Shown here one piece after another: positions 17,490-26,536 of a stretch of 64,000 nt of DNA. Where the stretch lies: the NCBI RefSeq assembly GCF_003586285.1, contig NZ_QUBR01000002.1:124001-188000 (forward strand). The letters run 5' to 3'. Under the pieces are notes generated by a model. That model was given only the letters and a program-made list of their open reading frames with translations, made no database searches and was not told the DNA's origin. This DNA comes from Aeromicrobium endophyticum (GTDB lineage: Bacteria; Actinomycetota; Actinomycetes; Propionibacteriales; Nocardioidaceae). How positions within the stretch are numbered: position 1 is the first letter of the stretch; every line of letters starts with the position of its first letter. The translations under genes were made by a program, and so were the position numbers.

Positions 17490-18266
17490 GTGACCACTGC
17501 AGAGCATGTCGACGTTCCGGCCTCTGGTCGTCCGCTGAGGCGCGTGCTGCTCAAGCTGTCGGGCGAGGTGTTCGGCGGCGGCAAGATCGGCATCGACCCC
17601 GATGTCGTCAACGGCATCGCCAAGCAGATCGCCGAGGCCGTCGCCGACGGCGTCGAGGTCGCGATCGTCGTCGGCGGAGGCAACTTCTTCCGTGGCGCCG
17701 AGCTGAGCCAGCGCGGCATGGAGCGGTCGCGTGCCGACTACATCGGCATGCTGGGCACCGTCATGAACAGCCTGGCGTTGCAAGACTTCTGCGAGAAGCA
17801 GGGCATCGACACGCGGGTGCAGTCGGCCATCACGATGGGCCAGGTGGCCGAGCCGTACATCCCGCGCAAGGCCATCCGGCACCTCGAGAAGGGCCGGGTC
17901 GTGATCTTCGGCGCCGGCGCGGGCATGCCGTACTTCTCGACCGACACGGTCTCGGCCCAGCGCGCGCTCGAGATCAAGGCCGACGCCGTGCTGATGTCCA
18001 AGTCGGGTGTCGACGGCGTGTACTCGGCCGACCCGCGCACCGATCCCGAGGCCCGCAAGTTCGACGAGCTGACCTTCGACGACGCGCTGCGCATGGGGCT
18101 CAAGGTCGTCGACGCCGCCGCCTTCGCCCTCTGCATGGAGAACGGCCTGCCGATGATCGTGTTCGGCATGGAGGGCGAGGGCAACATCGCGCGCGTGCTG
18201 CGCGGTGAGAAGATCGGAACACTCGTGCACGCGGCCGCGGCCGGGCACGCTCCACAGCTACCGTGA
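17490..18266 (+). CDS. pyrH: UMP kinase
   Basis: 258 residues, hexameric bacterial UMP kinase making UDP from UMP and ATP. Amino-acid-kinase fold: [15 protein letters not shown] at the N-terminus, VGGGNFFRG for UMP binding, [21 protein letters not shown], and [21 protein letters not shown] near the ATP site. GTG start at 17490, with a short extra N-terminus ([15 protein letters not shown]) before the core. Third in the rpsB operon, 45 bases after tsf. Confidence 0.96.
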   Translation: MTTAEHVDVPASGRPLRRVLLKLSGEVFGGGKIGIDPDVVNGIAKQIAEAVADGVEVAIVVGGGNFFRGAELSQRGMERSRADYIGMLGTVMNSLALQDFCEKQGIDTRVQSAITMGQVAEPYIPRKAIRHLEKGRVVIFGAGAGMPYFSTDTVSAQRALEIKADAVLMSKSGVDGVYSADPRTDPEARKFDELTFDDALRMGLKVVDAAAFALCMENGLPMIVFGMEGEGNIARVLRGEKIGTLVHAAAAGHAPQLP

Positions 18267-18294
18267 TCCAGAACTACTGTGATGGGACAACATC

Positions 18295-18852
18295 GTGATT
18301 GACCAGACCCTGCGTGACGCCGACAGCAAGATGGGCAAGGCCGTCGAGCACACCCGCGAGGAGTTCGCCGCGATCCGCACGGGCCGTGCGCACCCCGCCA
18401 TGTTCGCCCAGATCACGGCCGAGTACTACGGGCAGCAGACGCCGCTCAACCAGCTGGCCGGCTTCCAGGTGCCCGAGCCGCGCACCGTCATCATCCAGCC
18501 GTACGACGCCGGCGCCAAGCCCGCGATCGAGAAGGCCATCCGCGAGTCCGACCTGGGCGTCAACCCCAGCGACGACGGCAAGGTGCTGCGCGTGACGCTG
18601 CCCGAGCTGACCGAGGACCGCCGCAAGGAGTACATCAAGCTGGCCAAGTCCAAGGCCGAGGACGGCCGTATCGCCGTGCGCGGGGTGCGTCGCAACGCCA
18701 AGCAGGCGATGGACAAGGCCGAGAAGGACTCCGAGATCAGCAAGGACGACAACACCGGGGCCGAGAAGCGCCTCGACGCGTTGACCAAGAAGCACGTCGA
18801 GGTCATCGACGAGATGCTCAAGAACAAAGAGGCAGAGCTCCTTGAGGTCTGA
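18295..18852 (+). CDS. frr: ribosome recycling factor
   Basis: 185 residues, the normal RRF length. It splits post-termination 70S ribosomes together with EF-G. Conserved segments are EEFAAIRTGRAHPAMF, YYGQQTPLNQLAGFQVPEPR, IRESDLGVNPSDDGKVLRV and LPELTEDRRKEYIKLAK; Domain I forms the three-helix bundle. GTG start at 18295. Its stop lies inside the start of cdsA (11-base overlap), indicating coupling. Confidence 0.97.
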   Translation: MIDQTLRDADSKMGKAVEHTREEFAAIRTGRAHPAMFAQITAEYYGQQTPLNQLAGFQVPEPRTVIIQPYDAGAKPAIEKAIRESDLGVNPSDDGKVLRVTLPELTEDRRKEYIKLAKSKAEDGRIAVRGVRRNAKQAMDKAEKDSEISKDDNTGAEKRLDALTKKHVEVIDEMLKNKEAELLEV

Positions 18853-19750
18853 GTCTCCCCACGAGGAGACTCCGCCCGTCGTCTCCGCGGACGAGCTGAC
18901 GCCGGACGGCGAGGTCATCCCCGCCGTCGCGCTCAAGACGAGCCGCGCGGGGCGCAATCTCCCGGCGTCGATCGCCGTCGGAGTGGGCCTGGTGGCGATG
19001 GTGATCGCCTCGCTGTTCGTGGTCAAGGAGGCGTTCATCGCCGTCGTGGCCGTCGCCCTGGCGATCGGGCTGTTCGAGCTGACCCGCGCCTTCGGCACCG
19101 TCCGCATCGCGCTGCCGGTGCTGCCCGTGGTCACCGGCGGCACGATCATGCTGATCGGCTCGTACTTCGGCAGCATGGAGACCGCGTCGATCGCGATGGC
19201 GCTGACGGTGCTGGGCACCATGGTGTGGCGCCTCAGCGACGGCGCCGAGGGCTTCGTGCGCGACGCCAGCGCGGGCATCTTCAGCCTGTCGTACCTCTAC
19301 CTGATGGGCACCTTCGTGCTGCTCATGCTCAAGGAGGACGACGGGCCGTGGCGCATCGTGGCGTTCATCGTCGCGACGATCGCGTCCGACATCGGCGGCT
19401 ACATCGCCGGCGTCCTGTTCGGCAAGCACCCGATGGCGCCGACGATCAGCCCCAAGAAGTCGTGGGAGGGCTTCACCGGGTCGTTGATCTTCGGCATCGG
19501 CAGCGGCATCGCCACCGTCACGTACGCCCTCGACGGCGACTGGTGGGTGGGCATCGTGCTGGGTGTCGCCGGCGTCGTGTTCGCGACGCTGGGCGATCTG
19601 TCCGAGTCGCTCATCAAGCGCGACCTCGGCATCAAGGACATGGGCGACCTGCTGCCCGGCCACGGCGGCCTGATGGACCGGCTCGACTCGCTGATCGCGG
19701 TCGCCCCCGTGGCCTGGCTCATCCTGTTCCTGCTCGTCCCCGTCACCTGA
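18842..19750 (+). CDS. cdsA: phosphatidate cytidylyltransferase
   Basis: 302 residues, about eight membrane helices. It makes CDP-diacylglycerol from CTP and phosphatidic acid, the precursor of all phospholipids. The CDS signature is complete near the C-terminus: GDLSESLIKRDLGIKDMGD followed by LLPGHGGLMDRLDS. A hydrophilic N-terminus (1-40) precedes the first helix. I take the TTG at 18842 as start because it overlaps frr and no ATG or GTG lies between it and the first helix. Last gene of the operon, followed directly by a terminator hairpin. Confidence 0.93.
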   Translation: MRSESPHEETPPVVSADELTPDGEVIPAVALKTSRAGRNLPASIAVGVGLVAMVIASLFVVKEAFIAVVAVALAIGLFELTRAFGTVRIALPVLPVVTGGTIMLIGSYFGSMETASIAMALTVLGTMVWRLSDGAEGFVRDASAGIFSLSYLYLMGTFVLLMLKEDDGPWRIVAFIVATIASDIGGYIAGVLFGKHPMAPTISPKKSWEGFTGSLIFGIGSGIATVTYALDGDWWVGIVLGVAGVVFATLGDLSESLIKRDLGIKDMGDLLPGHGGLMDRLDSLIAVAPVAWLILFLLVPVT

Positions 19751-19800
19751 CGCCCGCGATTCGCTGAGTCGCCGGCACGAGTCGTTGCGACTCGCGGGCG
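19751..19800 (+). terminator. terminator of the rpsB-cdsA operon
   Basis: CGCCCGCGA (19751-19759) pairs with TCGCGGGCG (19792-19800), with an inner hairpin GAGTCG-TTG-CGACTC (19779-19793) sharing the 3' arm. It begins at the base after the cdsA stop and separates the essential operon from the transglutaminase cassette. Confidence 0.6.
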
Positions 19801-19851
19801 GTGGGTCAGGGCGGTTGCGTGGCTGTCGGGGGTACCGGGCACCCTTGAGGC

Positions 19852-22800
19852 ATGTCGATCAAGGTCGCTCTCGAGCACAAGACCACCTACTCGTTCGATC
19901 GACCCGTCGGGCTGGGCCCGCACGTCGTGCGCCTGCGTCCGGCGCCGCACAGCCGCACACCGATCGAGGCGTACTCGCTGACGGTCAGCCCGTCCAACCA
20001 CTTCGTCAACTGGCAGCAGGACCCGTTCGGCAACTGGCTGGCCCGCCTCGTGTTCCCCGAGAAGGTCTCGACGCTCGACGTCACGGTCGGCCTCGTCGCC
20101 GACATGGTCGTGGTCAACCCGTTCGACTTCTTCATCGAGGAGTACGCCGAGACGTTCCCGTTCTCGTACGAGCCCTCGCTCGCAGCAGATCTCGCGCCCT
20201 ACCTGCGCCCGGTCGGCGACGACGGCACGGACGTTCCGGGACCGCTCGTCGTGCAGTTCCGCGACGCGCTGCCCACCCTGCCCGACGGCGGCATGGCCAT
20301 GGTGCCGTTCCTCGTGCAGCTCAACGCGGCGGTGTACGGAGCGGTCGACTACTCGGTGCGCATGGAGGCCGGCGTCCAGAGCCCCGACGAGACGCTGCGG
20401 CGTGGCATCGGCTCGTGTCGAGACAGCGCGTGGCTGCTCGTCTCGCTGCTGCGTCAGCACGGTCTCGCGGCGCGCTTCGTGTCGGGCTACCTGGTGCAGC
20501 TGGCGTCCGACACCGAGGCGATCGACGGCCCCAGCGGCCCGTCCGAGGACTTCACCGACCTGCACGCCTGGGCCGAGGTCTTCGTGCCGGGCGCCGGGTG
20601 GATCGGACTCGACCCGACGTCGGCCCTGTTCGCCGGCGAGGGACACATCCCGTTGTCGGCCACGCCGCACCCGTCGTCGGCCGCACCGATCTCGGGCGTG
20701 CTGACCGAGCGCGCCGACGTCGACTTCTCGTTCCACAACACGGTCCGCCGCGTCCACGAGGACCCTCGGGTCACCCAGCCCTACACCGACGAGCAGTGGC
20801 AGCGCATCGACGCGCTGGGCGAGGGCGTCGACCTGCGCCTCGAGGCCGGCGACGTGCGTCTCACCCAGGGCGGCGAGCCGACGTTCGTGGGGCTCGACGA
20901 CGTCACCTCCGAGCAGTGGAACACCCAGGCCGACGGACCCCAGAAGCGCGTCAAGGCCAGCGAGCTGGCCGAGCGGCTGCGCGAGGTCTACGCCATCGGC
21001 GGCCTGGTGCACCGCGGCGACGGCAAGTGGTACCCGGGCGAAGAGCTGCCCCGCTGGCAGATCTCGCTGCAGTGGCGCGACGACGGCCAGACGCTGTGGT
21101 CGTCGCCGGCGCTGCTCGCCGACCCGTGGGACGAAACGCAGGCCGACACGCAGTCGCCGGCCCGGGCAGAGGCGCTGGGGCGCGAGATCACCAGGTTGCT
21201 GGGCCTGCCCGACACTCAGCTGCGGCCCGCCTACGAGGACCCGCTGACGGCGCTCGTCGGCGAGCTGCGCCAGCCGGACGGCGACCGTCCCGGCCTCGAC
21301 CCGCAGCGTGCCGATGCCGGCCTGGCGGCCGAGCTCGACGCCGACGTCGTCGAGCCGACCGGGTGGGTCCTGCCGCTGGTGACGGGGGAGCAGTGGACGA
21401 GCCCCGACTGGTCGCTGCGACGCGGTCGCATCGTGCTGCTGCCCGGCACCTCGGCGGTCGGCCTGCGCCTGCCGCTGAGCTCGATCTCCTGGAGCGACCC
21501 CCGCGCGTCCGGCGACCCGTCGTACGTCGAGGCCGGCCCGCGGCTCGACCCCCGGGTCCCGTCGGTCGCGGTCGTCGACCCGGCCGACCAGCCCACCACC
21601 GCGCTGACCATCGAGGCCCGCGGCGGCTTCGTGCACGTCTTCCTTCCGCCCACCGAGCGTCTCGACGACTACGCCGACCTGCTGCGCGTCATCGACCTCG
21701 CGGCCGCGTCGCTCGGACAGCGGCTCGTCGTCGAGGGCTACGGGCCGCCGCCCGACGCGCGGCTGACGCAGCTGGTCGTCGCCAGCGATCCCGGTGTCAT
21801 CGAGGTCAACGTGCACCCGACGGCGTCGTGGTCCGAGCTGCGCGACCTCACCGTCACGCTGTACGACATCGCGCGGCGCGCCCGCCTGACCACCGAGAAG
21901 TTCGACCTCGACGGCGTTCACACGGGCACCGGGGGCGGCAACCACATCACCCTGGGTGGTCACGAGCCGGCCGCATCGCCGATGCTGCGCCGTCCCGACC
22001 TGCTGGTCAGCCTCATGACGTACTGGCAACGTCATCCCTCGTTGTCGTACCTGTTCTCCGGACGGTTCATCGGGCCGACGAGCCAGGCGCCGCGATTCGA
22101 CGAGGGCCGACCCGAGTCGCTGTACGAGGCCGAGATCGCCTTCCAGGAGATCGACCGGCTCACCAGCGAGACCGAGGAGCCTCGTCCGTGGCTCGTCGAC
22201 CGGGCCCTGCGCCACCTGCTCACCGACCTGACGGGCAACACGCACCGCGCCGAGTTCTGCATCGACAAGATGTACAGCCCCGACTCGTCGCGCGGACGGC
22301 TCGGCCTGCTCGAGCTGCGCGGCTTCGAGATGCCGCCCCACCCGCAGATGGCGATGGTGCAGTCGCTGCTGGTGCGCTCCCTGGTCTCGATGTTCTGGCA
22401 GCAGCCCTATCGCGCGCCCCTGGTGCGCTGGGGCACCGCGCTGCACGAGGACTTCCTGCTGCCGCAGGGCGCGATCGACGACATCGGCTCGGTGGTGGCC
22501 GACCTGCGCGCGCACGGCATCGCCTTCGAGAGCTCCTGGCTCGACCCGTTCACCGAGTTCAGGTTCCCCCGGCTCGGCCTGACCCGCACGGCCGGCGGCA
22601 TCGAGCTCGAGCTGCGGTCCGCCATCGAGCCGTGGAACGTGCTCGGCGAGGAGGCGACGTCCGGCGGCATGGCCCGCTACGTCGACTCCTCGGTCGAGCG
22701 GCTCCAGGTCACGGTGCGGGGGGTTCTGCCGCACGAGCACCTCGTGACGTGCCAGGGTGTTCCCGTGCCTCTGACACCGACGGGCGTGGCCGGCGAGTAC

Positions 22801-23160
22801 TACGCCGGCGTCCGCTACCGCGCGTGGCAGCCGCCGTCGGCCCTGCACCCCTCGATCGAGGTGCACGCCCCGCTGCGGTTCGACGTCGTCGACATCGCCT
22901 CGGCCACCTCGGTGGGCGGTGCCACGTACCACGTCGTGCACCCCGGGGGCCGCGCCCACGAGCGTCCGCCGGTCAACGCCCGCGAGGCCGAGGCGCGGCG
23001 CTCGAGCCGGTTCGAGCCGTTCGGCCACACCCCCGGCGCGCTCGACGTCGCGGCGATGGTCGAGGCGGGACGACGCGCTGCCAGCGCCGAGTACCCGCAC
23101 ACGCTCGACCTGCGTCGCCCCGTGCCGTCCAGCTCGGTCCACGGGGCGGGCGGGCGGTGA
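19852..23160 (+). CDS. transglutaminase-like protein with C-terminal DUF2126 domain
   Basis: 1102 residues. The N-terminal transglutaminase module (1-300) has a beta-rich start (VALEHKTTYSFDRPV) and the papain-like triad C189 (GSCRDSAW), H238 (DLHAWAEV) and D254 (GLDPTSAL). The remaining 800 residues are the DUF2126 region, with KWYPGEELPRWQ, GGNHITLGG and THRAEFCIDKMYSPDSSRGR, which contains His/Glu/Asp residues suited to metal or ATP binding. No signal peptide, so cytosolic. It overlaps the ATP-grasp gene by four bases (GTGA). Established: the family occurs with permuted ATP-grasp and alpha-E proteins. Inferred: peptide-bond formation or hydrolysis in that system. Confidence 0.92.
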   Translation: MSIKVALEHKTTYSFDRPVGLGPHVVRLRPAPHSRTPIEAYSLTVSPSNHFVNWQQDPFGNWLARLVFPEKVSTLDVTVGLVADMVVVNPFDFFIEEYAETFPFSYEPSLAADLAPYLRPVGDDGTDVPGPLVVQFRDALPTLPDGGMAMVPFLVQLNAAVYGAVDYSVRMEAGVQSPDETLRRGIGSCRDSAWLLVSLLRQHGLAARFVSGYLVQLASDTEAIDGPSGPSEDFTDLHAWAEVFVPGAGWIGLDPTSALFAGEGHIPLSATPHPSSAAPISGVLTERADVDFSFHNTVRRVHEDPRVTQPYTDEQWQRIDALGEGVDLRLEAGDVRLTQGGEPTFVGLDDVTSEQWNTQADGPQKRVKASELAERLREVYAIGGLVHRGDGKWYPGEELPRWQISLQWRDDGQTLWSSPALLADPWDETQADTQSPARAEALGREITRLLGLPDTQLRPAYEDPLTALVGELRQPDGDRPGLDPQRADAGLAAELDADVVEPTGWVLPLVTGEQWTSPDWSLRRGRIVLLPGTSAVGLRLPLSSISWSDPRASGDPSYVEAGPRLDPRVPSVAVVDPADQPTTALTIEARGGFVHVFLPPTERLDDYADLLRVIDLAAASLGQRLVVEGYGPPPDARLTQLVVASDPGVIEVNVHPTASWSELRDLTVTLYDIARRARLTTEKFDLDGVHTGTGGGNHITLGGHEPAASPMLRRPDLLVSLMTYWQRHPSLSYLFSGRFIGPTSQAPRFDEGRPESLYEAEIAFQEIDRLTSETEEPRPWLVDRALRHLLTDLTGNTHRAEFCIDKMYSPDSSRGRLGLLELRGFEMPPHPQMAMVQSLLVRSLVSMFWQQPYRAPLVRWGTALHEDFLLPQGAIDDIGSVVADLRAHGIAFESSWLDPFTEFRFPRLGLTRTAGGIELELRSAIEPWNVLGEEATSGGMARYVDSSVERLQVTVRGVLPHEHLVTCQGVPVPLTPTGVAGEYYAGVRYRAWQPPSALHPSIEVHAPLRFDVVDIASATSVGGATYHVVHPGGRAHERPPVNAREAEARRSSRFEPFGHTPGALDVAAMVEAGRRAASAEYPHTLDLRRPVPSSSVHGAGGR

Positions 23161-25613
23161 CGGCCCTTCGCGACTACTCCGCGGCGGTCACCCAGCCGAC
23201 GCTCGGCGGCGGAGCGGTGCCGTACGACGAGGTGGTCGCCCCCGACGGCGGCCTGCGGCCCGGCTGGCGGATGCTGGCGGAGGGCGCGATCCAGCTGACC
23301 GAGGCCGACCTTCGGCGTGTCGGCGGTGACATCGAGCGCTTCCTGGCCAATGACGGCGTCACCTACACGGTGCCCGAGCACGACCCCGGCCCGTGGCGGC
23401 TCGACCCCGTCCCGCTGGTGCTCGACGCTGCCGAGTGGGCGCCGCTCGAGGTAGGACTGGCCCAGCGCGCCGAGCTGCTCAACGCGATCCTGGTCGACCT
23501 CTACGGTCCGCAGCGGCTGCTGTCGTCCGGTGTCCTCCCACCGGCCGTGGTGTTCGCCCACGAGGGCTTCCTGCGCGTCTCGGCGCGAGCGTCGGCCGGC
23601 GACCCGCACCCGCTGCTGCTCTCGGCGGCCGACCTCGGCCGCAACGCGGCAGGGGAGTGGAGGGTGCTGGCCGACCGTGCGCAGGCGCCGTCGGGCATCG
23701 GCTACGCGATGGAGAACCGGCGCGTCATCTCGCGGGTCATGCCCGAGCTCTACCGCCAGGCGGGCCTGCACCGCATGGCTCCCTTCTTCCAGGCCCTGCG
23801 TGCCACGCTGATCGACTCCGCGCCCGAGCACGCGCCCAACCCGCGCGTCGTCGTGCTGTCGCCCGGCACCTTGTCCGAGACCGCGTACGACCAGGCCTTC
23901 GTGGCCTCCAGCCTGGGCTTCCCGCTCGTCGAGGGCAGCGACCTCGTCATGCGCGACGGGGCGGTGTGGATGCGGGTCTTCGGCCGGCTCGAGCGCGTCG
24001 ACGTCATCCTGCGACGCGTCGACGCCGCCTGGAGCGACTCGCTCGAGCTGCGCAAGGGCTCGCAGCTCGGCGTCGCCGGCCTGTCCGAGGCCGTCCGCCG
24101 GGGATCCGTGCGGGTCGTCAACGGCCTCGGCGCCGGTGTGCTCGAGAACCCCGGCCTGCTGCCGTACCTGTCCGCGATGTGCGAGCAGCTGCTCGACGAG
24201 CCGCTGCGCCTGCCGTCCGTGCAGACCTACTGGACCGGCGACGAGCGCTCGATGGCCTACGTGCTCGACCACCTCGACGGCCTGGCCGTGCGGTCGATCG
24301 ACCAGAGCGTCGACCTCGAGCACCACGGTCCCGACCGTCTGCGCGAGCTGATCCGTGCCGAGCCCCACCGGTACGTCGGTCAAGAGCTGCTGCCGCTGTC
24401 GCAGTCGCCCACGCTCGACCCGCGCGGCGTGCACCCGCAGACCGTCACGCTCCGCACGTTCACGCTGCGGTACGGGTCGACCTACCGCCCCCTCGTCGGC
24501 GGCCTGGCCACCGTGATGACCGACGACCGGGTGCCGTCCAGCAAGGACGTCTGGGTGCTCAAGGCCAGCCCCGACGACCCCGACCAGGGGCTCCCCGACG
24601 TCCTGCCGCTCACCGACGTGCGCGCGCCGGCCGCCATGGTGCCGCGTGTGCTCGAGGACATGTTCTGGTTCGGTCGCTACGCCGAGCGAGCCGAGGACAT
24701 GCTGCGCCTGGTGCTGACGGCCCACGCCAGTGCCGAGGACTTCCGGTCGCGGCCGCACACCGCGGGCGGGGCGAGCCTGGCGGTGCTCATGTCGGCCATC
24801 GGCCGGCTCAGCGGGTCGCGGCACGGCACCGAGCAGCTCGACGAGAACTTCCGCTCGCTGCTGCTCGACGCGCACCGCCCCGGTTCGGTCGCCCAGTCCA
24901 TCAGCGCCCTGCGGGATGCCGCGCAGAGCGTGCGCGACCAGCTGTCGCCCGACACGTGGCAGGCATTCAGCTGGACCGAGCGGGCCTCGGCCCACCTGTC
25001 GACCTACCACTACAGCCACCAGGTGGCCGAGAGCGCCGCGCAGATGCTCACGGGCGTCCTGTCGCTGCAGGGCGTCACGGCCAACATGATGCGCGACCCC
25101 GGGTGGCGCATGATCTGCGCGGGGCGCGCGGTCGAGCGCGGGCTCCAGCTGTGCCACCTGCTGAGCGCGACGACGACGGTCCGCCGCGGCATCGACATCG
25201 ACCGCGACGTCAACACCGCGGTGCTGGCGGCCACCGAGAGCGCGGTGACGCACCGCCGCCGCTACCGCGGCTACGTCCGGCTCACCGGCGTCCTCGAGCT
25301 GCTGCTCACCGATGCCGACAACCCGAGGTCGTTGGCGTCCGGCATCGACGAGATGCGCCAGCACCTGGCCGCGATGCCGGAGTCGACCGGGTCCACGCGG
25401 CCCGAGCGACTGCTCGACGACCTGCTCGACGAGCTCGAGCGGGTCGACATCGCGGCGCTGACGGCCATCGAGGGCGAGCGGCGCCCGCACCTCGACCGGT
25501 TCCTGACCGGCTACATCGGGCAGCTGACGCGGTTCGCCGACGCCGTGGGCGAGATGCACTTCGCCGGCAGCCCCGTGCCGCGCTCGTTCGGGTTCGCGAC
25601 GGTGACCGAGTGA
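23157..25613 (+). CDS. circularly permuted ATP-grasp protein fused to an alpha-E domain
   Basis: 818 residues. Residues 1-480 are a type 2 circularly permuted ATP-grasp domain (GPQRLLSSGVLPPAVVFAHE, APSGIGYAMENRRVISR, VLSPGTLSETAYDQAFVA, GVHPQTVTLRTFTLRYG). Residues 500-810 are an alpha-E helical domain (MVPRVLEDMFWFGRYAERAEDMLR, LSTYHYSHQVAESAAQMLTG, GRAVERGLQLCHLL). In many genomes these are separate genes; here they are one chain. ATP-grasp enzymes of this clade are predicted peptide ligases. GTG start at 23157 overlaps the upstream stop, and its own stop overlaps the next start. Confidence 0.92.
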   Translation: MTALRDYSAAVTQPTLGGGAVPYDEVVAPDGGLRPGWRMLAEGAIQLTEADLRRVGGDIERFLANDGVTYTVPEHDPGPWRLDPVPLVLDAAEWAPLEVGLAQRAELLNAILVDLYGPQRLLSSGVLPPAVVFAHEGFLRVSARASAGDPHPLLLSAADLGRNAAGEWRVLADRAQAPSGIGYAMENRRVISRVMPELYRQAGLHRMAPFFQALRATLIDSAPEHAPNPRVVVLSPGTLSETAYDQAFVASSLGFPLVEGSDLVMRDGAVWMRVFGRLERVDVILRRVDAAWSDSLELRKGSQLGVAGLSEAVRRGSVRVVNGLGAGVLENPGLLPYLSAMCEQLLDEPLRLPSVQTYWTGDERSMAYVLDHLDGLAVRSIDQSVDLEHHGPDRLRELIRAEPHRYVGQELLPLSQSPTLDPRGVHPQTVTLRTFTLRYGSTYRPLVGGLATVMTDDRVPSSKDVWVLKASPDDPDQGLPDVLPLTDVRAPAAMVPRVLEDMFWFGRYAERAEDMLRLVLTAHASAEDFRSRPHTAGGASLAVLMSAIGRLSGSRHGTEQLDENFRSLLLDAHRPGSVAQSISALRDAAQSVRDQLSPDTWQAFSWTERASAHLSTYHYSHQVAESAAQMLTGVLSLQGVTANMMRDPGWRMICAGRAVERGLQLCHLLSATTTVRRGIDIDRDVNTAVLAATESAVTHRRRYRGYVRLTGVLELLLTDADNPRSLASGIDEMRQHLAAMPESTGSTRPERLLDDLLDELERVDIAALTAIEGERRPHLDRFLTGYIGQLTRFADAVGEMHFAGSPVPRSFGFATVTE

Positions 25614-26488
25614 GGTACCGCGTCTCCCACCGCACGACGTACTCGTACGACGACGACGTCAGCGACAGCCTCGGCATCGCCTACCTCGTGCCGCGCGAGC
25701 TGGCGTGGCAGCACGTCGCCGAGCGCGCGCTGACCGTCACCCCCCAGCCGCTCGACCACACCGAGGACCTCGACTACTACGGCAACACCGCCACGTACTT
25801 CCAGGTCACCGAGCCCCACCGGGTGCTCGACGTCCTGGCCGTCAGCGACGTCGAGGTGCAGGCGCCCCAGCACGACGAGCACGCGCTCCTCACCCCGTGG
25901 GAGGACGCTCGCCCGGCCCGCCGCCCCGACCTGGCCGACGCATGGCAGGCGCACGACTTCGCCCTGGCGTCGTCGCTGGCCGACCAGACGCCGCAGGCCC
26001 ATGCCTACGCCGCGCAGTCGCTGGCGCCTGGGCGCCCGGTCGGCGAGGCCGTCGTCGAGGTCATGCACCGCATCCACGCCGACTTCGCCTACGACAAGAC
26101 GGCCACCACGGTCACCACCACGGTCGCCGACATCTTCGACAAGCGCGCCGGCGTGTGCCAGGACTTCGCCCACCTGACGCTGGCCTGCCTGCGCTCGCAC
26201 GGGCTCGCCGTGCGGTACGTCAGCGGCTACCTCGCCACCACCCCGCCCCCAGGCAAGGAGCGCATCGTGGGCGCCGACGCGACGCACGCGTGGGCCGCGG
26301 TGTGGATCCCCGGCAGCGGCTGGCTCGCGGTCGACCCGACCAACGACCAGCTCGTCAACGACCGCTACGTGACGGTCGCCTGGGGGCGCGACTACGGCGA
26401 CGTGCCCCCGGTCAAGGGCGTCATCTTCACCGAGGCGACGTCGTCGACCCTGCGCGTCGAGGTCGACGTGGCACCCGTCACGGGCTGA
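25610..26488 (+). CDS. transglutaminase family protein
   Basis: 292 residues, a stand-alone bacterial transglutaminase-like cysteine protease: N-terminal beta domain (RYRVSHRTTYSYDDDVSDSL), then C183 (RAGVCQDFAH), H226 (DATHAWAAV) and D242 (VDPTND). It is only distantly similar to the transglutaminase module of the 1102-residue protein, so the cassette encodes two different enzymes of this fold. The GTG at 25610 overlaps the upstream stop (GTGA); all three genes are therefore translationally chained. Cytosolic, no signal peptide. Probably a peptidase or amidohydrolase acting on the ATP-grasp product (inference). Confidence 0.92.
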   Translation: MRYRVSHRTTYSYDDDVSDSLGIAYLVPRELAWQHVAERALTVTPQPLDHTEDLDYYGNTATYFQVTEPHRVLDVLAVSDVEVQAPQHDEHALLTPWEDARPARRPDLADAWQAHDFALASSLADQTPQAHAYAAQSLAPGRPVGEAVVEVMHRIHADFAYDKTATTVTTTVADIFDKRAGVCQDFAHLTLACLRSHGLAVRYVSGYLATTPPPGKERIVGADATHAWAAVWIPGSGWLAVDPTNDQLVNDRYVTVAWGRDYGDVPPVKGVIFTEATSSTLRVEVDVAPVTG

Positions 26489-26536
26489 GCCGCCCGCAGC
26501 GGTCGCCCTTTGGCGCAGCCCTGCCAGACTTGTCCG

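Noticed and set aside
19399-23142. A 1247-codon open frame on the minus strand opposite the transglutaminase gene
   Set aside because: Arg/Val/Asp-rich shadow caused by high third-position GC; the plus-strand protein has clear catalytic motifs and the antisense product has none.
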